A stretch of 64,000 nucleotides of DNA, from positions 496,001 through 560,000 of the forward strand of contig CAVOLQ010000001.1 of NCBI GenBank assembly GCA_963696875.1, read 5' to 3'. Within the stretch, counting starts at the first letter, position 1. Each line of letters opens with the position of its first letter. The DNA is from Albibacterium sp963696875. GTDB lineage: Bacteria > Bacteroidota > Bacteroidia > Sphingobacteriales > Sphingobacteriaceae. Positions 53,002-62,300 of this stretch are shown here, one piece after another. Below the pieces are notes generated by a model. The model saw only the letters and a list, made by a program, of their open reading frames with translations, had not been told where the DNA came from and did not search any database. The translations under genes and the position numbers were made by a program.

Positions 53002-53043
53002 TTGCAGTGCCCCCAAAAAGTACACTTTCTGAGGGTACTGCAA
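53002..53043. terminator. Hairpin between convergent lyase and monooxygenase genes
   Basis: TTGCAGTGCCC (53002-53012) pairs with GGGTACTGCAA (53033-53043) with one G-U pair and a 20-nt loop. An A-run follows on the plus strand, not a T-run, so efficient Rho-independent termination is uncertain; position between convergent genes is the main argument. Confidence 0.4.
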
Positions 53044-53064
53044 AAACTATGCTTTTAAAAATAG

Positions 53065-54471
53065 TTAAACTGTTTCGGACAACGCAGATTCTTCTAATAA
53101 AGAGGCATCTAAGGCGTTTTCATTGTTTTCTTCCCCGATGAATCGCTCAAAACTATCATCCATTTCATCTAGCCAAGTGGTATGGTGCATTGCCGCAGTT
53201 GTACCCGTCATAACTGAAGTAAATGTTTTATCTCTATATCTTAAGATATCATCCTCTTTATCTTTTAGCCATGTTTTGAACATGATGGCGACATCTTCAA
53301 TATTAAATTCTGGATAATCGGACAACGAAATCAAATCCTTGATATAGGCAGTTTGGAAATCTACATCATCATCTGCTGTTGTTGACTTAGAATCCATATT
53401 TAGCCATTTTATAATATCTCTATTTCTTTCTTTCTTTGTCGGTATGGAATAATTGCCCATCATATAATCGCGAGCCAACCATGCTTGAGCATCAAACATA
53501 TTAAATGTATAATATTGGTCCTGCATACCTAAATATATCAAATTCGGGCGATTATTGAAGACTATACCTTTATATAAATCATCTGGATATAAGCAGTTAT
53601 TCGTTTTCAATCTCAGCTCATCAGGTAAAAACGGGAATTTATGTTGATAGCCAGTACACATCACAACGGCGTCGAAACGTTCGCTGGTGCCATTATTAAA
53701 ATGGGCAATTTCACCGTCAAAATGGGTTAATAAGGGAACCTCTTTAATTCCTTTTGGCCACTCCAGTCCAATAGGGTTACTCCTATAACTCAGTGTAACC
53801 GATTTTGAACCATGTTTATAACATTGCACACCAATATCTTCTGCAGAATAACTGCTACCGACTAACAAGACATCCTTATTGACAAATTGGTCTGCGCCCC
53901 TAAAATCGTGAGCGTGCATAATTACTCCCGGAAAATCCTCAATACCCTTAAAATAAGGCATGTTGGGCGTAGAGAAATGGCCGCTAGCTACTACTAGATA
54001 ATCGAAAACTTCAGAATAAGTCTTGTTGTTTTTTAAATCGTCTAGGATTACCGTGAATTGCTTTGTATTTTCATCATAATCTACCCAACGGGTAGTGGTA
54101 TTAAAGCGTATATGTTTACGAACATCGCTTTTTTTGACTCTTCCTTGGATGTAGTCAAACAATACTGACCTTGGAGGGTAGGAAGAGATGCTTTGCCCAA
54201 AATGCTCATCAAAAGAATAGTCTGCAAATTCTAATGCTTCCTTTGGACCATTGGACCATAAATAGCGATACATGCTGCCGTGAATTGGTTCGCCATATTG
54301 TCCAACACCAGTTCTCCAAGTGTAATTCCACATACCGCCCCAGTCGGCTTGCTTTTCAAAACAAATGATTTCGGGAATATCTATTCCTTTTTTTTCCAAG
54401 GCTTCAAAGGCCCTTAATTGCGCAAGACCACTGGGGCCTGCTCCAATAATTCCTATACGTGTATTCTTCAT
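53065..54471 (-). CDS. tmm: Flavin-containing monooxygenase, trimethylamine monooxygenase (Tmm)-like
   Basis: 468 residues. FAD-binding GAGPSGLAQ (10-18), the FMO signature F-x-G-x-x-x-H-x-x-x-F as FPGVIMHAHDF (180-190), and an NADPH-binding GSSYSAEDIG (205-214). The segments WGGMWNYTWRTG, HGSMYRYLWSNGPKEALEF and YLGMQDQYYTFNMFDAQAW closely resemble bacterial trimethylamine monooxygenase, which makes trimethylamine N-oxide from trimethylamine. Other amine or indole FMOs share parts of this pattern, so the substrate is inferred. No TMAO demethylase gene is seen nearby. The C terminus (about 445-468) is acidic and longer than usual. Monocistronic, cytoplasmic. Confidence 0.85.
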   Translation of the reverse strand: MKNTRIGIIGAGPSGLAQLRAFEALEKKGIDIPEIICFEKQADWGGMWNYTWRTGVGQYGEPIHGSMYRYLWSNGPKEALEFADYSFDEHFGQSISSYPPRSVLFDYIQGRVKKSDVRKHIRFNTTTRWVDYDENTKQFTVILDDLKNNKTYSEVFDYLVVASGHFSTPNMPYFKGIEDFPGVIMHAHDFRGADQFVNKDVLLVGSSYSAEDIGVQCYKHGSKSVTLSYRSNPIGLEWPKGIKEVPLLTHFDGEIAHFNNGTSERFDAVVMCTGYQHKFPFLPDELRLKTNNCLYPDDLYKGIVFNNRPNLIYLGMQDQYYTFNMFDAQAWLARDYMMGNYSIPTKKERNRDIIKWLNMDSKSTTADDDVDFQTAYIKDLISLSDYPEFNIEDVAIMFKTWLKDKEDDILRYRDKTFTSVMTGTTAAMHHTTWLDEMDDSFERFIGEENNENALDASLLEESALSETV

Positions 54472-54931
54472 TATTTATTATTTATGACAACGAAGCCATC
54501 GTAGTAAGCCTCCACATAGTGGAATTAATTATCAAAGAACGATGGTTCATTTTAAATTATTTTAATCGCTCATGTCTAAATGAGCAAATGTTAATGCCAA
54601 AATCAATCAACGAATTGAATTCGGTTTTAGCAAGAGAAATTAGTTTGTTTACTAATTGAATTACTCTAAGAGTATTAGTTCGAATAGAACTAATGAAATA
54701 GTTAGAGTAAAGTTAGAAGGGTAATATTAATACCTAGATGAAATATCGAGTAGAGAAGTCGGGAGGCTGAGAGATTTTTCTTATTATCGAATATAATATC
54801 ATGAATAAAATTGGGTGCTATCTTCTTAAAGATTACAAAGATAGCGAAAATTAAAATAAATTCCTAATGGATGAAAGTTCGAGACAGCAAAAGAAGTTAA
54901 ACCAACAATAATGTATACAATGATTTTAGTT
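54472..54931. other. Gene-free region between tmm and the amidohydrolase pair, with nested inverted repeats
   Basis: No gene seen. At 54661-54710 an outer 9-bp repeat (TTACTCTAA/TTAGAGTAA) encloses an inner perfect 8-bp hairpin (ATTAGTTC, 54674-54681, with GAACTAAT, 54687-54694). A separate 8-bp stem lies at 54817-54824/54838-54845. The first lies about 190 bp upstream of tmm and could be a pair of operators. Confidence 0.5.
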
Positions 54932-54963
54932 TTTGGAAACGGTATAATTTAGGTTTATATTTG
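54932..54963 (+). promoter_or_regulatory. Consensus Bacteroidota promoter for the amidohydrolase pair
   Basis: TTTG at 54932-54935, a 20-bp spacer and TATATTTG at 54956-54963 match the Bacteroidota primary-sigma consensus exactly. Transcription should start near 54970, leaving a leader of about 48 nt before the ATG at 55018. Confidence 0.75.
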
Positions 54964-55017
54964 AATCACAGTTAAAAATTTATTTATTATTAAATAAAAT
55001 ATTTTAATAAAACAACC

Positions 55018-58017
55018 ATGAAGAAAACGCTACTCTTTATTTTTTTCTTGTTTATACTTGTTCAAGTAAAAGCCCAAAAGACCTTTCCGGTAAATGGTTC
55101 ACATGATATACGGCCTCAGCTTTACGCTTTAATAAACGCAACAGTTGTGGTTAGTCCAACAAAAACTATTAACCAAGGAACATTGCTTATAAAAGGGCAA
55201 CAAATAGAAGCAGTAGGACAAAATTTGACAATTCCCCAAGGTTATTTAATTATCGATCTTGAAGGTAAATACCTTTATCCTTCTTTTATCGATGCTTTTA
55301 GCACATACGGACTTCCAGTTACAGCTACTCCAAGCCATGGAATGGGGCGTTCACAACAAGTCATGCTTTCTACCAAAAAAGGCGCTTATAACTGGAACGA
55401 AGCTATTCGGCCTGAAATTCAAGCCCAACATACTTTTTCTATTAATGAAAGCAAAGCAGATGAATTGAAAAAACTCGGTTTTGGAACTGTACAATCTTTA
55501 GTTAACGATGGTATTGCTAGGGGTAGTTCCTTGGTTGCAACGTTAAATACCACACACGAAAATGAAGCAATTATTCTACATGAATCTGCCGCACAGTATT
55601 CCTTTAATAAGGGTACATCTTTAAATAGTTACCCAAGTTCATTAATGGGTAGCATTGCACTTTTGCGGCAAACGTATTACGACTCCGACTGGTATGCAAA
55701 TCAAACTGAAGAATATAATATTTCATTAAAAGAATTTAATCGTCTTCAAAATCTACCTCAGATTTTTGAAGTGAGTGACGTTTTAGACATTTTTAGAGTA
55801 AATAATATTGCCAAGGAATTTAATAAATCTTTTATTATTAAATCTTCTGGTAACGAATATCAACGACTGAACGAAGTGAAGGCTACAGGCTCTAAATTAA
55901 TCGTTCCTTTAAACTTTCCAAAAACTTATGATGTTGAAGACCCATCTGCCGCAAGAAACGTGAGCCTTTCGCAACTTAAACATTGGGAAATGGCACCCAC
56001 TAATCCTGGTGCAATCGCAAAAGCAGGAATCCCATTTTCAATAACAATGTACGGCTTAGAAAAGTCGAGTGACTTCTGGCCAAATATTCAAAAGGCAATT
56101 GATCATGGGCTAGCTGAAGAAGATGCTTTAAAGGCATTGACTATTACCCCAGCAAAGTTTTTAGGCGTTGCCGATATAGTTGGAAGCTTAGAAAAGGGAA
56201 AGCTTGCCAATTTTATCATCACTTCTGCACCCCTCTTTAAAAGGGAAACTATAATTTATGAGAATTGGGTACAAGGAAATAGGTTTATTGCAAACGCTAT
56301 AGATGAAATGGATATAAGAGGGGAATATAAAACCCACATTGCTGGATTTGGAGATACTAAGTTAATCATTGGCGGAAAACAAGGAGCTTATGAGGTAACG
56401 ATAAATGCACAAAACGATACAAGCAAAATAAAAGTTACGTTCTCTAAAAATGGACATCTTTTGAGCCTCAGTTTTAATCCCAAAGGTAGCGATGGTAGTA
56501 CAAGAATAAGTGCATACGTTTCTTCACAAAAGCCATTACAACTCAAAGGAGAGTTAGTAAAACCGAACGGCGTTTCTAGCGATTGGACGGCTAGTTTTAC
56601 TAATGCATATACCGAGAATACTAAAAAGGAAAACACGAAGAAAGAAGTCTCAATAGGTAATATAATTTATCCTTTTGTTTCTTATGGATATGAAGTTGCT
56701 CCCAAAGCAGAAACTGTATTGATCAAGAACGCCACGATTTGGACTAATGAGAAAGAAGGTATTATTACCGAAACAGATCTTTTAATAGAAAATGGGAAAA
56801 TCAAGGCAATAGGAAAAGGACTTTCTTCCGAATCGGCAAAAATAATTGATGCCACTGGCAAGCATTTAACACCGGGAATTATTGATGAACACTCACATAT
56901 TGCGCTTCAAGGCGTTAACGAGGGCTCTCAATCAGTGACCTCTGAAGTTAGAATGGGCGATGTTGTAAATTCAGAAGATATAAATATTTATAGACAACTA
57001 GCGGGGGGCGTAACTACCTCGCATCTTTTACATGGTTCTGCTAATGCTATTGGCGGACAAGCTCAATTGATCAAACTTCGCTGGGGGAAAACTCCCGAAG
57101 AACTTAAGTTTGGAGGTAATGATGGTTTTATAAAATTCGCATTAGGAGAGAACGTGAAACAAAGCAATTGGGGAGATGCTGGAGGGTCACGCTTCCCACA
57201 AACCAGAATGGGAGTAGAGCAAGTCTTTGTTGATGCGTTTACACGTGCAAAGGAATATAAGGCCGCCAAAAACATAAAGGGGAATTTGGTAAGAAGAGAT
57301 TTAGAGCTCGATGCATTAGTGGAGATCCTAGATGAGAAGCGTTTTATTACCTCTCACTCTTATGTTCAATCCGAAATAAACATGTTAATAAATGTAGCGG
57401 ATAAAATGGGATTTAAAGTGAATACTTTTACTCATATCCTTGAAGGTTATAAATTGGCCGATAAGATGGCCGAGCGCGGAATTGCAGGTTCAACCTTTGC
57501 AGATTGGTGGGCTTATAAAATGGAGGTCGCAGAAGCCATTCCTTATAATGCTTATTTAATGCATAGCCAAGGTGTAGTAACTGCTATTAATTCAGATGAT
57601 GCGGAAATGGCGCGGCGCTTAAATCAAGAAGCTGCTAAAATAGTAAAATACGGAGGAATCAGTGAAGAAGATGCCTTTAAGATGGTGACTCTAAATCCTG
57701 CGAAAATGTTGCATATTGACGATCGCGTGGGAAGTATAAAAGTCGGCAAAGACGCGGACATCGTAATATGGAATAATAACCCTCTTTCAATTTATGCCAA
57801 GGCAGAAAAAACATATGTGGACGGAGTAAAGTATTGGGATATCGATGAGGATAAAATTCGCCGACAAGAGCTAGAAGCAGAACGTGCTAGACTTATCCAA
57901 AAATCTCTTGAATCAAAAGGGCAAGGGAATGTTATCCAACTAGCGGTTTCCAGACAAAGCATCCTCTTGAACTGCGAAACGATGGAAGAAGCATGGCTTG
58001 GTTATTTTATAAATTAA
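55018..58017 (+). CDS. Secreted amidohydrolase-family protein with two amidohydrolase-like halves
   Basis: 999 residues; signal peptide 1-20 (QVKAQ). The N-terminal half (about 25-430) has the imidazolonepropionase-like layout but the H-x-H motif is lost (PSFIDAFSTYG). After a beta-domain (about 440-555) the second half starts with its own beta-sandwich (NATIWTNEKEG, LLIENGKIKAIG) and has intact metal motifs: His625-x-His627 in DEHSHI and an Asp pair in NSDDAEMAR (860-861). So one half seems structural and one catalytic. Substrate unknown; family members cleave cyclic amides and dipeptides such as Xaa-Pro. Followed after 15 bp by a second, degenerate amidohydrolase-like gene. Confidence 0.87.
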   Translation: MKKTLLFIFFLFILVQVKAQKTFPVNGSHDIRPQLYALINATVVVSPTKTINQGTLLIKGQQIEAVGQNLTIPQGYLIIDLEGKYLYPSFIDAFSTYGLPVTATPSHGMGRSQQVMLSTKKGAYNWNEAIRPEIQAQHTFSINESKADELKKLGFGTVQSLVNDGIARGSSLVATLNTTHENEAIILHESAAQYSFNKGTSLNSYPSSLMGSIALLRQTYYDSDWYANQTEEYNISLKEFNRLQNLPQIFEVSDVLDIFRVNNIAKEFNKSFIIKSSGNEYQRLNEVKATGSKLIVPLNFPKTYDVEDPSAARNVSLSQLKHWEMAPTNPGAIAKAGIPFSITMYGLEKSSDFWPNIQKAIDHGLAEEDALKALTITPAKFLGVADIVGSLEKGKLANFIITSAPLFKRETIIYENWVQGNRFIANAIDEMDIRGEYKTHIAGFGDTKLIIGGKQGAYEVTINAQNDTSKIKVTFSKNGHLLSLSFNPKGSDGSTRISAYVSSQKPLQLKGELVKPNGVSSDWTASFTNAYTENTKKENTKKEVSIGNIIYPFVSYGYEVAPKAETVLIKNATIWTNEKEGIITETDLLIENGKIKAIGKGLSSESAKIIDATGKHLTPGIIDEHSHIALQGVNEGSQSVTSEVRMGDVVNSEDINIYRQLAGGVTTSHLLHGSANAIGGQAQLIKLRWGKTPEELKFGGNDGFIKFALGENVKQSNWGDAGGSRFPQTRMGVEQVFVDAFTRAKEYKAAKNIKGNLVRRDLELDALVEILDEKRFITSHSYVQSEINMLINVADKMGFKVNTFTHILEGYKLADKMAERGIAGSTFADWWAYKMEVAEAIPYNAYLMHSQGVVTAINSDDAEMARRLNQEAAKIVKYGGISEEDAFKMVTLNPAKMLHIDDRVGSIKVGKDADIVIWNNNPLSIYAKAEKTYVDGVKYWDIDEDKIRRQELEAERARLIQKSLESKGQGNVIQLAVSRQSILLNCETMEEAWLGYFIN

Positions 58018-58032
58018 TTAAGATTTTAGATC

Positions 58033-59325
58033 ATGAATAATATAAAAAAGAATATATTCCTTATACTACTTTTATTAGCTTCAGTAAACTTGATGGCACA
58101 ACCAACAATTTATCCTGCAAAGGCGCAAAATAAAAAGATTTCTATTGTCGGAGCGACTATTCACGTTGGCAACGGACAAGTGATAGAAAAAGGAACAATT
58201 ACCTTTTCAGAAGGCAAAATTACCTATATAGGCTCTGCCTCAAATAGTACCGGAGGGACTATCGATGCTACTGGAATGCATGTATACCCGGGTTTTATTG
58301 CTGCAAATACGAACCTAGGTTTGGTCGAGTTTTCCTCTGTAAAAGCAACGTTAGATTTTGCCGAAGTAGGGGATAATAACTCTCATATTAGAACAATTGC
58401 GGCATATAACACAGATTCGAAAGTAATTAATACGCTTCGATCTAATGGTGTTTTACTTGCCCAGATTGCTCCTCAAAGTGGATTGATCTCAGGGCAGTCG
58501 TCAGTCGTCCAGTTAGATGCATGGAATTGGGAAGATGCTGTTTACAAAATAGATGATGGTATCCATATCAATTGGCCTGAACTCCGAGTTTCTAGATTTT
58601 CGCCCCTTGCTTCAATTGAGAAGCAAAAAGAAGTGATTCAAAAACAAGTGAATGAATTGATAAGTTTTATTTCTCAAGCGAAATCCTACGCTGACTTAGA
58701 AAGTAAGGGAATTACGAATGCTCGTTTTGATGCCTTTAAAGGCCTTGAAGATGGTAGCAAAAAGATATTTGTACATGTAGATGAAGAGAATAACATAATT
58801 AGCGCCATAAATACCTTTAAGTCATTAGGCATTATACCCGTAATTGTAGGTGGTAGAGATGCACATTTAGTAACTTCTATATTAAAAGATAATAATGTGC
58901 CCGTGCTAATTAGAGACGCACATGCTTTACCGAGTCGCGAAGGTGATGATGTAAATTTGCCTTATAAGCAGGCAAAACTTCTACTTGATGCAGGTATTTT
59001 GGCCGCCTATGCCATCGAAGGCTTTTGGCAACAACGTAATTTGCCTTTTATGGCAGGAACAGCGGTCGCACATGGTTTAACTAAAGAAGAAGCTTTATCT
59101 TATATCACTCTTAATACAGCGAAAATTTTAGGAATCGATGCTGAAACGGGCAGTTTAGAGGTGGGAAAAGATGCTAATCTATTTGTTTCAAAGGGTGATG
59201 CTTTGGATATGATTGGAAACGATGTAAAACATGCGTTTATCTTGGGGAAAGATGTCGACCTAAATAATTTGCACAAACAACTTTTTGAAAGGTACGAGCA
59301 GAAATATAGTGCTCAAAGTGATTAA
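58033..59325 (+). CDS. Secreted amidohydrolase-like protein lacking the metal-binding HxH motif
   Basis: 430 residues; signal peptide 1-22 (NLMAQ). It shows the amidohydrolase beta-sandwich start (ISIVGATIHVGNGQVIEKG) and the C-terminal repeat of it (LNTAKILGIDAETGSLEVGKDANLFVSKGD). The catalytic H-x-H is replaced (YPGFIAANTNLGL) and no metal-binding Asp is seen in MAGTAVAHGL. It is therefore probably not a hydrolase by itself, and resembles the inactive N-terminal half of the preceding protein. It is likely a partner subunit. Same operon, driven by the promoter at 54932. Confidence 0.83.
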   Translation: MNNIKKNIFLILLLLASVNLMAQPTIYPAKAQNKKISIVGATIHVGNGQVIEKGTITFSEGKITYIGSASNSTGGTIDATGMHVYPGFIAANTNLGLVEFSSVKATLDFAEVGDNNSHIRTIAAYNTDSKVINTLRSNGVLLAQIAPQSGLISGQSSVVQLDAWNWEDAVYKIDDGIHINWPELRVSRFSPLASIEKQKEVIQKQVNELISFISQAKSYADLESKGITNARFDAFKGLEDGSKKIFVHVDEENNIISAINTFKSLGIIPVIVGGRDAHLVTSILKDNNVPVLIRDAHALPSREGDDVNLPYKQAKLLLDAGILAAYAIEGFWQQRNLPFMAGTAVAHGLTKEEALSYITLNTAKILGIDAETGSLEVGKDANLFVSKGDALDMIGNDVKHAFILGKDVDLNNLHKQLFERYEQKYSAQSD

Positions 59326-59385
59326 GAAATTAGGTACTTGGTAATAGGGATCGCCTTGCGAAATTTGACGAAGTCTACAGGATGG

Positions 59386-62300
59386 CTAAATATTCGTATT
59401 TATCCCAATGCTTACTTCTACGCTGTGTTCTTGACCATCATCAATAAGCTGGATCGTATCCCCATTTTTTTGAATTCCATCCACTTTACACCAGGACTCA
59501 ATAGCGTCAGTTTTTTGATAAAGAGTAATTTTGTAAGTCGAAGTCTTATAGCGATAGTCGATAGATACAGATTGCCAATTCAATGGAAAACATGGGACGA
59601 ACTTCAATCTATCAACCAGCAATTCCAAGCCTATCATAGAATTTAAAATAAACTGGTACATCCAGCCTGCGGATCCGGTATACCAGGTCCACCCGCCCCT
59701 CCCTCGGTGTGATTTATTTGCATAGACATCTGCCGCCATAACGTAAGGTTCCACTTTATAAGTTTGTGCGGCTTCCACATCTAAAGAATGATTGATAGGC
59801 TGGATCATACTAAAGAGTTCATAAACTTTTTCACGATCTCTTAAAGCAGCAAAAGCCATCAATGTCCATATCGCTGCATGAGAATATTGCCCCCCGTTTT
59901 CTCGTACGCCAGGTACATAGCCTTTAATGTATCCAGGGTTTAACTCAGAAGTATCAAATGGCGGTTTAAGCAACTGAATTATCTTTATGTCCCTGTTTAC
60001 CAAATATTTATTTAAAGAGTCCATCGCCTTGTTTCTTCTCTCTGGAGAAGCAGCTGAAGATAAAACCGACCAACTTTGAGAAATAGCGTCAATCTTGCAT
60101 TCCTCATTTTCTTTAGAACCTAATGGGGTACCATCATCAAACCAAGCACGCTTATACCATTCGCCATCCCATGCCCAGGTTTCGATGTTTGATTGTAAAG
60201 TCTTTGCTTCTTTTTCACAAGAATTTGCATAAACGGCATCACCATATCTTTTGGCGACCTTCGCAAAATCAATAAGGATCTCGTATAAGAAAAATCCAAG
60301 CCATACACTTTCTCCAAATCCTTTATTACCAACTTGATCCATGCCGTCATTCCAATCGCCAGAGCCAATTAGAGGGATCCCGTACTTGCCAAAATGAAGA
60401 CTATGATTTATCGCGCGCACACAATGGTCGTAAAGACTGCCTTTTACGTTTCCACAAACCGGAAGATCATAAAGTGAGTCTTCTCCCTCATGTAACAGCC
60501 TAGACTCTAAATAGCCTATCGATTCGTCTAATATCTCCATGTCCCCAGTTGCTTTTAAGTACTTAGAAACAGCAAAAGGCAGCCAGAGCAAATCGTCTGA
60601 ACAATGTGTACGAACGCCCCTACCCTCTGGAGGATGCCACCAATGCTGTACATCACCCTCTATAAACTGTCGAGACGCATTTAAAAGTATTTGTTCACGA
60701 GCCAGTTCAGGTTGAGTATACATCAATGAGAGCACATCTTGAAGCTGATCTCGAAAGCCAAATGCGCCTCCAGATTGATAAAAACCACTTCTAGCAAACA
60801 GTCTCGAAGCAATGGTCTGATAGGTTAGCCAACCATTAGCCAAAACGTTTAAGGACTGATCTGGAGTTGTCACTTGAACAGCATTTAAAATATTATTCCA
60901 ATAGCTAGTTACCTCTTTAAAGGAATTTTTGACACTTTTAGGATTATTGAACTTTTCTATTAAGTTTTTCACAGAGAGATTGGTAGATTCATTCCCAATT
61001 TGGAAAATTATTTCTTTTTTTTCGCCATCCAATAAATCGAAGTCTACTTGCAAAGCTGCACAAGTGTCCATACCTGGACCTACTCTACCTGAAAGCCTTT
61101 TTCTATTCAACGCTTGAGGATTTAGTAGATTTCGATTTCGACCGATGAATTCAGATCGATCAGTTGTGAAAGTTAGATTGGTTCCGCCAACTACTTTGAA
61201 AAATGAAACGCGTTCAGCAAAAGCAGGATTATATCTATTTCGAAATAACAGAGCCTCATTTTTATTATCATATTCCGAAAGGATATGCATATTTGTTTTT
61301 GAACGAACATCCCCCAAGATAATTTCTAAAAATCCTGTCGCAGAGAATTTTCGAGTTCGCCCTGATCTATTTTCTATTTCTAAAACAATGAATTTCACTG
61401 GCCACTCAATGTCGACAAATATATTCATTTTTGAATGGACACCCTTTTCGATATATTGATAATTGCTATATCCAAATCCATGGGAAGTAATATAATTAGA
61501 TTCCCCTGGTGCCGGAAAAGGGGAAGTGGACCAAAATTCGCCCGTTTCTTCATCTCGTAAATAGAAAGCTTCGCCCCCAACGTCACTCACAGGATCATTA
61601 CTCCAAGGTGTGATTCGATATTCGTGCGCATTTAAAGCCCAAGTATAAGCGGATCCACTTTCAGAAAGTACAGATCCAAAATAAGGATTGGCAATCACGT
61701 TGACCCAAGGTGCAGGTGTGGTTGCGCCTTTATTAATGCTAATTTTATATTCTTTACCATCTGCAGTAAAACCTCCAGTTCCATTAAAAAACAGAAGATC
61801 CCCAGGTAGTGTTAATTGAATGTCATCATAAAAGGGGGTAATAGGATGAAGTTCTAGCAGTGGAGGTATTATTTTTTCTGGGTGATGCCTACCAATTTGT
61901 TCGGATAAAGTTCCTCCTTTATCATCGAGAATTACGCGAGCTACACTTTCAAATAGCACTCGGTCTTCAGTAGAGATTTGGTCGGACGATTTTACATATA
62001 TACTGCCAGGTTTATTTTGCATTAAACGGGTAACCGCTTCCGAAGAAATCAAACCCACTATTTGATCTTGCAATTCGTGGCGATAGGCACCGTGGTCCTC
62101 GTTCCATATTACTAAGTCAACTGCCAAGCCCTTAAGTTGCCAGTAAGCATGCGCCTGAATCATGTTTCTTACAAGGTCAATGCTTTCTGAATTATATATT
62201 TGCAATAAAACAATTGGTAAGTCCCCTGAAACTGAATGACTCCAAAGACCAGATTGGCCTCGAAAGTTAGAGTTGATTATGTTAGGCTCTGCCCGCAAGT

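Noticed and set aside
54459..54659. 66-codon plus frame upstream of the amidohydrolase genes
   Set aside because: No signal, domain or conserved-looking composition; it overlaps the tmm start on the other strand and looks like a chance frame.
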